Shown here piece by piece: positions 5,951 to 12,069 of a DNA stretch of 12,461 nucleotides. How positions within the stretch are numbered: position 1 is the first letter of the stretch; each line of letters starts with the position of its first letter. The DNA comes from an uncultured Collinsella sp. (lineage in GTDB: Bacteria; Actinomycetota; Coriobacteriia; Coriobacteriales; Coriobacteriaceae), in contig CABUTH010000041.1 of the NCBI GenBank assembly GCA_902494465.1, positions 1 to 12,461 on the forward strand, in the 5' to 3' direction. A model generated the notes under the pieces. The model saw only the letters and a program-made list of their open reading frames with translations, was not told where the DNA came from and ran no database searches. Made by a program: the position numbers and the translations under genes.

Positions 5951-6958
5951 TTACTTGCCGTCGTCCTGCTGCAGGCTATCCTGCTCGCTGAGGCGCGCCT
6001 GCCTGCTGGCCATGCGTGCGGGCTTGTCGGGATCGGGAACGGCCGTGGGCATGGGCTCGTCGACATGACCGCCCCACCAGCCGCCCACAAAGTTGAGCGT
6101 GTGGAACACGTTGATCACGGCGCCGGGATCAATGTCGCACACCAGCTTGATAATGTCCTGGCTCTCGTAGGTCGATACAACGGCGTGCAGCAGGTACATC
6201 TTCTCGCGGCTGTATCCGCCAATGACCTCGGCGCAGCTAATGCCGTGCTGAAAATGGTCAACATAGGCGGTCATGACCTCGTCCGCCTTGCGCGTCGTGA
6301 TCTGCAGCGTCACGCGGTCGTAGCGACGATAGAAACTGTCGATGGTCTTGGTCGAAATAAACTGGAACACGATGGAGTACGCCGCATTGTCCCAGCCAAA
6401 CATAAAGCCAAAGATCGCCAGGATAAAGCAGTTGAAACCAAAGATGACGCCCCAGATAGTCTTGCCCGTGTGGTTGGAGACCCACAGCGCGATAAAGTCG
6501 GTGCCGCCGGTGGATGCGCCGGACTTTAGCGCGATGGCAGCGCCCAGACCCGAGACCACGCCGCCAAAAATGATGAGCATGATCTTGTCGCCCAAAAACG
6601 GAGCAAAGTGAAAGATGTTGAGGAACAGCGATGAGAGCACGACCTGCATCATCGAGAAGATGACGAAGCGCTTGCTAATGCCGCTCCAGCATAAGAGTGC
6701 CACGGGGATGTTGAGCGCGAGCATACCGAGCGAGATGTCGATGTGGACGCCGCCGAGCGAGGTAACGCGATCGAGTAGGACCGCGACGCCGGTGAGACCG
6801 CTCGGAAGCAGGTCGGCGGGTTGAATGAACGCCTGGATCAGAAATGTCTGGAGAACGGCAGAAATGGTGACCGCCACGGCAGTAATGGCACGGCGAACGA
6901 TGGTGAGGCGGCCGAGCACGAGCACTCGGTCCGTGAGCTGATCGATGGCGTTCGCCAC
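5951..6958 (-). CDS. YitT-family membrane protein (DUF161 and DUF2179 domains)
   Basis: A 335-residue integral membrane protein of unknown function. Several hydrophobic segments lie between about 24 and 190 (about 24-48, 73-92, 99-118, 126-146, 168-188), including the family signature around SGASTGGTDFIALWV (146-160). A cytoplasmic DUF2179 domain follows (about 212-295, starting YDRVTLQITTRKADEV), then a polar tail of some 40 residues rich in Pro, Asp, Arg and Gln that ends the protein. AAAGGAG lies 5 nt before the ATG. It is transcribed toward the second GntR gene, with a 104-nt AT-rich gap. Members of this family are common in Firmicutes and Actinobacteria; no substrate is established, and none should be assumed from the neighbours. 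Confidence 0.88.
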   Translation of the reverse strand: MANAIDQLTDRVLVLGRLTIVRRAITAVAVTISAVLQTFLIQAFIQPADLLPSGLTGVAVLLDRVTSLGGVHIDISLGMLALNIPVALLCWSGISKRFVIFSMMQVVLSSLFLNIFHFAPFLGDKIMLIIFGGVVSGLGAAIALKSGASTGGTDFIALWVSNHTGKTIWGVIFGFNCFILAIFGFMFGWDNAAYSIVFQFISTKTIDSFYRRYDRVTLQITTRKADEVMTAYVDHFQHGISCAEVIGGYSREKMYLLHAVVSTYESQDIIKLVCDIDPGAVINVFHTLNFVGGWWGGHVDEPMPTAVPDPDKPARMASRQARLSEQDSLQQDDGK

Positions 6959-7003
6959 GTAGGCTCCTTTCGAAGGCAGATGTAGTTGTGGGGCATGTCC
7001 GCG

Positions 7004-7009
7004 ATTGTA
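7004..7009 (-). promoter_or_regulatory. Predicted extended -10 element of the YitT-family gene
   Basis: The minus strand reads TGCTACAAT, an extended -10, about 45 nt before the start codon. A TTGAAA lies upstream at a 20-nt spacing, longer than ideal. Confidence 0.4.
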
Positions 7010-7097
7010 GCATGGAGCGTGAGGGGGCGTTTCAATTCACCCTCCCTCGACAACCAAAACGGGACCAGCAACCCCCACGACCAAAGGGCAAAATTCC

Positions 7098-7216
7098 AAG
7101 TGAGTAGACTTTTTACGATCTGCCGAGCACACCCAAAACAGCCACCTCTGGGACCTGCGGTTTTACAAAGGAAGATATGCATTGTGCTCGGCCTGCGCCA
7201 AAAAGTCTACTCACTT
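7098..7216. repeat. Nested inverted repeat (palindrome 3)
   Basis: The outer arms AAGTGAGTAGACTTTTT (7098-7114) and its inverse (7200-7216) are perfect over 17 bp. Unmatched 7-nt blocks of equal length follow, then a perfect inner stem GCCGAGCAC (7122-7130) and GTGCTCGGC (7184-7192). The 53-nt centre contains CCTGCGGTTTT (7154-7164), the same 11-mer as in the central loop of the palindrome at 589-769. The plan is like the other long palindromes of this window. Confidence 0.85.
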
Positions 7217-7222
7217 AGCCCG

Positions 7223-7256
7223 AATCGAAGCCAAACGGATCAAAATCGAAACCAAA
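7223..7256. repeat. Direct repeat with 21-bp period
   Basis: AATCGAAGCCAAA (7223-7235) and AATCGAAACCAAA (7244-7256) match at 12 of 13 positions and are spaced 21 bp apart, two helical turns. They could be tandem binding sites upstream of the YitT-family gene, or chance in an A-rich stretch. Confidence 0.5.
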
Positions 7257-7313
7257 TTGAGCCAGTCCACCGCAAAAAACGTTTGAACCCGTGCTTCTCG
7301 CGGCGGATTGACA

Positions 7314-7943
7314 CTACAAAGCGGCCAAAATGTCGGTCAGGTTGTCGATGACAACGTCGGCGGCGGACTGATCCAGATTGACACCCTCGTGCGGACGCAG
7401 CGCCAGGACGCGGGCGCCGGAGCGCTTGCCGGCCTCGATGCCCAAAGGCGAATCCTCGATAACCAGGCACTCGGCAGGCTCCACCCCCAGCGCCTCCATG
7501 GCGCGCAGGTAGATCTCGGGGTCGGGCTTAAACGCGCTGCACTCGTGACCACTGATGGTGTAGTCCAGCACGTCGGCGATACCGGCAATCTCCACCAGCT
7601 CGTCAATAAGCTCGCGATAGGACGAGCTCGCGATGGCGCACTTCACGCCGCGCTCGTGCAGCTCACGCATCACCGGCTCCGCCTGCTCGTTGAGCAGCTC
7701 GGCATACGGAACGGGATGGTCCGGGCTATAAACCTGCTTGTACTCCACGCGCAGGCGCTCGCGCAGCTCAACATCGTCGGGCACCAGCGCCTCCCAAATG
7801 GCAGGCTCGTTAGACCCCGAAAGATCGGGAATCTCGTCAAAGTGGAACCCCTTCTCTTCCATAAACGCTACGCGACGACGGTTGTAGAACCACTCGGTAT
7901 CGACCAGCACGCCGTCCATATCAAACAGCACTGCCTTGATCAT
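7314..7943 (-). CDS. HAD-superfamily hydrolase, beta-phosphoglucomutase-like phosphatase
   Basis: A 209-residue HAD hydrolase with a helical cap, expected to act on a small phosphorylated metabolite in the cytoplasm. Motif I DMDGVLVDTE has the nucleophile Asp8 and acid Asp10; motif II is ASSS (105-108); motif III is Lys139 in KPDPEIY; motif IV is IEDSPLGIEAG with Glu163 and Asp164. The ATG at 7943 is chosen because GGAGG lies 8 nt upstream of it. The ATG two codons earlier (7949) directly abuts that site, and a longer frame up to 8075 would run through a hairpin and the terminator of the previous operon. It follows the PTS/deglycase operon but is separated by a strong terminator. It might remove or salvage a sugar phosphate made by that operon, which is only a guess. 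Confidence 0.88.
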   Translation of the reverse strand: MIKAVLFDMDGVLVDTEWFYNRRRVAFMEEKGFHFDEIPDLSGSNEPAIWEALVPDDVELRERLRVEYKQVYSPDHPVPYAELLNEQAEPVMRELHERGVKCAIASSSYRELIDELVEIAGIADVLDYTISGHECSAFKPDPEIYLRAMEALGVEPAECLVIEDSPLGIEAGKRSGARVLALRPHEGVNLDQSAADVVIDNLTDILAAL

Positions 7944-7957
7944 ACGCATCTCCTCCC

Positions 7958-7992
7958 ACCTGCCAAAAAGGGACAGGTTTATTTTGGTAGGT
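7958..7992. repeat. REP-like hairpin upstream of the HAD gene
   Basis: ACCTGCCAAAA (7958-7968) pairs with TTTTGGTAGGT (7982-7992) with a single G-T-type mismatch around a 13-nt loop that contains AGGGACAGGTTT. The core AAAGGGAC is shared with the hairpin at 9181-9206. It lies directly before the HAD ribosome-binding site and would be in its leader. It resembles short repeated palindromes scattered in genomes of this class. Confidence 0.6.
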
Positions 7993-8037
7993 TTTATCTG
8001 GGGTTTTGCGACACGACAGACACGCCCTCCCCAGAGC

Positions 8038-8070
8038 AAAAAAGGGGATGGGGCGCAAACCCCATCCCCT
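8038..8070 (-). terminator. Rho-independent terminator of the PTS/deglycase operon
   Basis: On the minus strand AGGGGATGGGG (8070-8060) pairs perfectly over 11 bp with CCCCATCCCCT (8053-8043), followed by a T run (8043-8038). It lies 33 nt after the SIS2 stop. Confidence 0.9.
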
Positions 8071-8103
8071 CTCAATCAACCCGTAAGGTCTACTTACTTG
8101 TGA

Positions 8104-9087
8104 TTAGTAGGAAAGCTTCCACATGTAGCGACGCATGGTCAGCGGGTGCTGACGGGCCTCGGCGATCTGGTTGCCGTACTCGCGCATAACGGCGAGGTGC
8201 AGCAGCGGGTTGAAGTAGGTGACGACGCTCGCGGGCACGGCGTCAGCCAGGCCGTAGTCCTTGGAGTCGATCAGAGCGACCTTGGCGCCCATGCGCTCAA
8301 GGAAGGTGAGGGCGCGGGCGTCCATCGGACGGGTGGCACCATCGGACATGAAGAAGACGTAGGGCTTACCCTCGGTGGAAACCTCGAACGGGCCGTGGAA
8401 GTACTCGCCGGTGTTGTAGGCGGCGGCGTCGATCCACTGCATCTCGGTGAACAGGAAGGCGGCGTGAGAATAAGCCATCTTCTCGGAGGCACCGGAAGCC
8501 ATGAAGTAGATCATCTTGTCGTCCTTGAAGTCCTCGGCGAACTTCTTGGCGAGCTTCTTGCAGTGCTGAGCGGCGTTCTCGCAGAGATCGAAGACGTTGG
8601 TGAGGCCGGTGATCATGTCCTCGTAGTGGTCATAGCCCTCGGTCTGCTGAAGGATCTCGACAGCAAGAGCGATGGCGTAGCCGGGCTTCTCGCACTTGGC
8701 AGCATAGTTGGCGTGGAAGCCGTGGACGATGACGTGGTCGGCGTCGACGGTCAGAGCGGAGCCAGCCTTGTTGGTGAGGGAAACGACCGGGCAGTTGTGC
8801 TTCTTGGCGGTCTTGTTGGCCTCGACGGTCTCGGGCGTGGAGCCACCGAGGGAGCAGGTGATCACGAAGGTGTGCTCGTTGACCCAAGAAGGCGTGTCGT
8901 AGTTGAACTCGTTAGCGGTGAAGATCTGAACGTTCAGCTTGTCCGTGTTGTTGGCCAGGAAGTACTTGGCGGGGTACAGGTCGGACATGGAAGCACCACA
9001 GCCGACGAAGGCGACGCTGTGGATCTCGTGGTTGGACAGGACGTCAGCGACGATCTGCTTAGGGAGGTTAAGGTCGATCTCGTACAT
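8104..9087 (-). CDS. SIS-domain sugar-phosphate deglycase, FrlB-like (SIS2), in PTS operon
   Basis: A 327-residue double-SIS protein, last gene of the PTS operon. Seen: VAFVGCGASM (25-34), phosphate-binding CSLGGSTPE (78-86), second SIS domain from about 190, active-site block GEYFHGPFE (227-235) with Glu228 and His231, and a C-terminal MRRYMWKLSY. It is a clear paralogue of SIS1 (shared MQW, GEYFHGPFE, VPASV and RRYM blocks) but diverged over most of its length, so the two probably act on different or overlapping substrates. In Salmonella gfr, two SIS deglycases split glucoselysine 6-phosphate and fructoselysine 6-phosphate delivered by a mannose-type PTS. The same role fits here. The ATG at 9087 is chosen since AAAGGA lies 9 nt upstream; the ATG at 9096 abuts that site. 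A 198-nt spacer with two hairpins separates it from EIID. Other SIS sugar isomerases are less likely, given the FrlB-type ending. Confidence 0.82.
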   Translation of the reverse strand: MYEIDLNLPKQIVADVLSNHEIHSVAFVGCGASMSDLYPAKYFLANNTDKLNVQIFTANEFNYDTPSWVNEHTFVITCSLGGSTPETVEANKTAKKHNCPVVSLTNKAGSALTVDADHVIVHGFHANYAAKCEKPGYAIALAVEILQQTEGYDHYEDMITGLTNVFDLCENAAQHCKKLAKKFAEDFKDDKMIYFMASGASEKMAYSHAAFLFTEMQWIDAAAYNTGEYFHGPFEVSTEGKPYVFFMSDGATRPMDARALTFLERMGAKVALIDSKDYGLADAVPASVVTYFNPLLHLAVMREYGNQIAEARQHPLTMRRYMWKLSY

Positions 9088-9180
9088 CTGACACATTCCT
9101 TTCGATTTTTTGCGGCGCCACATTGCCGGGCGCACGCAGGGTTACCGTGATTTGGACCGAGTCGCCGGCCCGTTGAGGAT

Positions 9181-9206
9181 GTGACAAAGGGACTGCCCTT
9201 TGTCAC
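9181..9206. repeat. REP-like hairpin between EIID and SIS2
   Basis: GTGACAAAGGG (9181-9191) and CCCTTTGTCAC (9196-9206) form a perfect 11-bp stem with a 4-nt loop. There is no T tract. The palindrome has the look of repetitive extragenic elements of gut Actinobacteria and Firmicutes. Confidence 0.75.
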
Positions 9207-9220
9207 GTATAGGGATGGAA

Positions 9221-9251
9221 GCCTGCCTGGGGTATGGGATGCCAGGCAGGC
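9221..9251 (-). repeat. 10-bp GC-rich hairpin after the EIID gene
   Basis: GCCTGCCTGG (9221-9230) and CCAGGCAGGC (9242-9251) are perfect inverted copies around an 11-nt loop, 35 nt beyond the EIID stop on the minus strand. CCCCCGGGGG (9251-9260) abuts it. Only TT follows the stem, so termination would be partial at most. It may protect the upstream PTS message. Confidence 0.65.
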
Positions 9252-9285
9252 CCCCGGGGGAAAGCGGTTAGGCGCTTGGTCGCGA

Positions 9286-10119
9286 CTAGGCCAGGATGCC
9301 GGCCGCGGAGAGGGCGATGCCGCCCACGATGGCGATCACGAGAAGCCAACCGGTGTTGACGTTCTTCTTGATGAGCCAGTACATAAGGCCGGTGAGGCCG
9401 AGGGAGATCATCTGAGGCATCATGCCGTCCAGGATGTCCTGGATAACGACGGTGCCCTCAGCGAACTGCAGCGGGGTGGTGGCGCCGATCAGCGTAGCGA
9501 TCATGCCGCCCACGGACATAAGACCCACGATGCCGCAGACATACATGAGCTTCTCCATGAGGTCGCCGCCCTGAAGCTTGCTCAGGTACTCGTGACCGCC
9601 CTGATAGCCCATCTTGGCTGCGAACCAAGTGATCAGCACGGAGGGCACGATGGAAATGAGCATGGCCAGGATCGGGCCCATGATGGAGCCCTGCTGAGCC
9701 AGCTGAACGCCCAGGCCAAAGGCGATAACGCGGATGGTGCCCTGGAAGAAGGAGTCACCGATGCCGGAAAGCGGACCCATGAGGGAGGTCTTGACCGCGT
9801 TGATCGAATCGGGATCGAAGTTCTCGGGATCCTTGGCGTACTCTTCCTCCATGGAGGCGGAGAGGCCCAGGATGAAAGCGCTCGTCTGCGGGGTGCAGTT
9901 GTAGAACGCCATGTGACGGTGGTAAGCCTCTTTCTTAGCAGCGAGCTGCTTGGGGTCGGACTCGTCCGGATAGAGGCGATCGAGCGTGGGAACCATGCCG
10001 TAGAGGAAGCCCATGTTCATCTGACGCTCGTAGTTCCAAGAGGCCTGGATGGCCCAGGAGCGCCAGAAGAACTGGCTGACCTTCTTGTTCAGGGACACGT
10101 CCTTGGTTGCGGTTGCCAT
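9286..10119 (-). CDS. PTS mannose/fructose/sorbose-family EIID
   Basis: A 277-residue membrane subunit which, with EIIC, forms the sugar channel of a mannose-family phosphotransferase system. Family signs: the N-terminal FFWRSWAIQASWNYERQMNMG region (17-37), LMGPLSGIGDSFFQGTIR (113-130), the GSIMGPILAML segment, and hydrophobic C-terminal segments (about 191-213 and 256-276). The start at 10119 has AAGGAGG 8 nt upstream, and that ribosome site overlaps the stop codon of EIIC, 13 nt away, so the two are closely coupled. An upstream in-frame start (10236) would lie inside the EIIC gene and adds a low-complexity N-terminus, so it is rejected. Confidence 0.95.
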   Translation of the reverse strand: MATATKDVSLNKKVSQFFWRSWAIQASWNYERQMNMGFLYGMVPTLDRLYPDESDPKQLAAKKEAYHRHMAFYNCTPQTSAFILGLSASMEEEYAKDPENFDPDSINAVKTSLMGPLSGIGDSFFQGTIRVIAFGLGVQLAQQGSIMGPILAMLISIVPSVLITWFAAKMGYQGGHEYLSKLQGGDLMEKLMYVCGIVGLMSVGGMIATLIGATTPLQFAEGTVVIQDILDGMMPQMISLGLTGLMYWLIKKNVNTGWLLVIAIVGGIALSAAGILA

Positions 10120-10132
10120 AGTGTGTTCCTCC

Positions 10133-10927
10133 TTAGTCTTCGTCGTCTTCGAGCGGATCGTAGTCGGAATCGACACCGGCGGCTGCATGGGAACCGTTGA
10201 ACTTGAAGCCCATGAAGACGACAGCCAGGCACACACCGATCAGAGCGACCGCGATGACGGACAGGTTGAGGTAAGCGGCGAGCAGGAAACCGATGAACAG
10301 GAACGGAGTCATACCCTTCTTGATCATCATGGTGAGCAGCAGGGCCAAGCCGTAGGCGGTCATGATCTTGGTCGAAACGTTAAGACCAGTGGACAGCCAC
10401 TCGGGAACCATGTTGACGATGGCCTGAACCAGGTCGGTGCCAACAAAGACGGCGAGGAAGATCGGCAGGAAGTACATGACGGCGTACAGACCGGAGCCGG
10501 CGCAGATGTGCATACGGTAGGCAGTCTTGAACTTTCCGTTATCGATCGCGCTGTCTGCCACATGGGTGAGAGCGGCGATGATGGAACGGAACACGATGCC
10601 GAGGAGCTGACCCAGGACGGCGACCGGGATGGCGATCGTCATGGCGGTCTCGGCGGAAGCATCGGTCAGGCACGCAAAGGCAGCGGCCACGATGCCGCCC
10701 AGGACCATATCGGGTGGAACGGCGGCGCCAACCTGCACCAGGCCCATGGACACGAGCTCGACGGCGGCACCGACGGCAAGGCCGGTGGGCACATCGCCCA
10801 GCAGCAGACCGACGAGCGTGGCGCCAACGAGGGGCTGCTCGAAGTTAAGACGACCGAGCAGGCGGGAGTCCCACATGCAGAACACGCCGACGAGGCCGAC
10901 GAGCACCGCACTGATGAACGTATTCAT
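10133..10927 (-). CDS. PTS mannose/fructose/sorbose-family EIIC
   Basis: A 264-residue polytopic membrane protein forming the translocation channel with EIID. The family block ELVSMGLVQVGAAVPPDMVLGG lies at 57-78; alternating hydrophobic segments cover most of the chain up to about 240. The tail is strongly acidic (DSDYDPLEDDED), a little unusual. AAAGGAG lies 7 nt before the ATG. The 36-nt gap after EIIAB contains a small CAGGC/GCCTG hairpin (10945-10958). The gene is the second of the minus-strand PTS operon. Confidence 0.94.
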   Translation of the reverse strand: MNTFISAVLVGLVGVFCMWDSRLLGRLNFEQPLVGATLVGLLLGDVPTGLAVGAAVELVSMGLVQVGAAVPPDMVLGGIVAAAFACLTDASAETAMTIAIPVAVLGQLLGIVFRSIIAALTHVADSAIDNGKFKTAYRMHICAGSGLYAVMYFLPIFLAVFVGTDLVQAIVNMVPEWLSTGLNVSTKIMTAYGLALLLTMMIKKGMTPFLFIGFLLAAYLNLSVIAVALIGVCLAVVFMGFKFNGSHAAAGVDSDYDPLEDDED

Positions 10928-10963
10928 ACCCTTCTCCTTTCAGTCAGGCAAAAGCCTGGTTGA

Positions 10964-11887
10964 TTACAGCTTGGCGTCGATGTCGACGCTCTGATACGTA
11001 GGGGTCTGCTGGACGTAGAGCTTGATGCCCATGTCGAGCAGCTGGTTGACGTCGGCCTTCTGGGTGGCGTCGAGGAAGACGGAGCTGTCCTTGCCGCCGA
11101 CCTGATCGGCACCGTCGTGGTTGGCGGTGGCGCCCAGGTTGATGGCGTCGAGCTTGTAGCCCTGGCAGAACTGCAGCATCTCGGCCGTGTTGCCAAAGAC
11201 GAACATGACGCGCTCGCCGAGGGTGTTGAGCTTGTCCATCTTGGCGAGGGCACGCTCGACGGTGAAGACGTTCAGGCGCACGCCCTGGGGCTTGGCCAGC
11301 TTAAGAGCGCCCTTCTTGATGTCATCGTTGGCGGCAGCGTTGTCGACGACGATGATGCGCTCGGCCTGAACCTTGGTGGTCCAGGTAAAGACGACCTGGC
11401 CGTGCAGCAGACGGTAGTCAAGACGTGCGAGGACGATCTTGGCGGGGCCGGAGCTGTGACGGGACGCCTTGGTCTTCTTGGCGGGAGCCGCGGCGACCTC
11501 GACCGGTGCGTTGGGGTTGGTCAGACCGGCGCGAGCCTCGTTGATGAGGGCCGCGAGCTCGGCACCCTTGACGGGGACGGGGCTCATAGCGAGCGTGAGC
11601 GCCAGCGGGATGTTGAAACCGCTGACAACCGTGAACTTCGTGCCGTTCTTGGAAAGCTCGACCATGTTGTTGTTGACCGAGCTGCCGAGCATATCGGTCA
11701 GCACATAGACGGTGTCGTCCGCGTTGAACGTGGCAATCATGGCGTCCACCTTATTGGTGATGGGCTCTTTGTCGTCACGAGCAAGCGACACAACGTGGAC
11801 GTTCGACACGTCGCCGAGAACCATCTCGAGCGTGTCTTTGGCGCCTGCGGCCAGGCCGCCATGAGATGCGAGAATGATCTGATTCAT
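10964..11887 (-). CDS. PTS mannose-family EIIAB fusion
   Basis: A 307-residue cytoplasmic phosphocarrier that takes phosphate from HPr and passes it to the incoming sugar. The EIIA domain (1-122) has phospho-histidine His9 in ILASHGGLA and the DMLGSSVNNN loop (65-74). An Ala/Lys/Pro-rich linker (about 123-148) leads to the EIIB domain (149-307), with phospho-histidine His162 in RLDYRLLHGQV. Both key histidines are present, so the chain should be active. GGAGGAGG lies a few nt before the ATG. It is the first gene of an operon with EIIC, EIID and the FrlB-like SIS2, which points to a substrate whose 6-phosphate needs a deglycase (for example fructoselysine or glucoselysine). In the Salmonella gfr system EIIA and EIIB are separate; here they are fused, as in E. 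coli ManX. Confidence 0.94.
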   Translation of the reverse strand: MNQIILASHGGLAAGAKDTLEMVLGDVSNVHVVSLARDDKEPITNKVDAMIATFNADDTVYVLTDMLGSSVNNNMVELSKNGTKFTVVSGFNIPLALTLAMSPVPVKGAELAALINEARAGLTNPNAPVEVAAAPAKKTKASRHSSGPAKIVLARLDYRLLHGQVVFTWTTKVQAERIIVVDNAAANDDIKKGALKLAKPQGVRLNVFTVERALAKMDKLNTLGERVMFVFGNTAEMLQFCQGYKLDAINLGATANHDGADQVGGKDSSVFLDATQKADVNQLLDMGIKLYVQQTPTYQSVDIDAKL

Positions 11888-11902
11888 CTTGCCTCCTCCT
11901 TT

Positions 11903-11922
11903 TCATTATGGTCATTATAATG
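11903..11922 (-). promoter_or_regulatory. Predicted -10 and TCATTAT repeats of the PTS operon
   Basis: TATAAT on the minus strand (11919-11914) sits in the palindrome CATTATAATG (11913-11922). TCATTAT occurs twice with a 9-bp period (11903-11909 and 11912-11918), overlapping the -10 and the predicted start of transcription, with the EIIAB ribosome site just beyond. No good -35 is visible, so the promoter may need an activator. Confidence 0.45.
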
Positions 11923-11957
11923 TCTTATACGTTGCGGATATTGCTAATTAGTATAAA

Positions 11958-11992
11958 GACCGTTCGCGGGTGAAAAACGACCGTTGACGGGT
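11958..11992. promoter_or_regulatory. 21-bp-period direct repeat upstream of the PTS operon
   Basis: GACCGTTCGCGGGT (11958-11971) and GACCGTTGACGGGT (11979-11992) match at 12 of 14 positions, spaced exactly two helical turns. They lie 40 to 75 bp upstream of the predicted -10 and could be tandem regulator sites for the PTS operon. Confidence 0.5.
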
Positions 11993-12069
11993 TTAACGTA
12001 CTCGTAACGTTGGCGCAGGGCAGGTCGGCGCTGGCCAGGCGGTGCCCGATCAGACGCCGCGCCAATCCC

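Larger units (their letters stand above)
6959..7313. other. Gene-free stretch between the YitT-family and HAD genes
   Basis: No believable coding sequence. It contains the promoter of the YitT-family gene (7004-7009), a long nested palindrome (7098-7216), a 21-bp-period direct repeat (7223-7256) and the 3' flank of the HAD gene. A T tract on the minus strand near 7282-7275 might end HAD transcription, but no proper stem precedes it. Confidence 0.6.

Noticed and set aside
7944..8075. Longer N-terminus for the HAD protein
   Set aside because: It would cover the REP-like hairpin and the operon terminator, and the ribosome site fits the ATG at 7943.
8146..9150. 334-codon plus-strand open frame opposite SIS2
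   Set aside because: Antisense to a well-supported SIS gene, with Val/Gly/Leu/Asp-rich low complexity and no family features.
10120..10236. Longer N-terminus for EIID
   Set aside because: It overlaps the end of EIIC, is low complexity, and a strong ribosome site lies right before the ATG at 10119.
12009..12066. TTGGCGC/GCGCCAA inverted repeat as terminator of the EamA gene
   Set aside because: Only 7 bp with a very long centre and no T tract; likely chance in GC-rich DNA.
11888..12069. Sigma-54 promoter for the PTS operon, as in some mannose-type systems
   Set aside because: No convincing GG-N10-GC type -24/-12 element and no LevR-type activator in the window.
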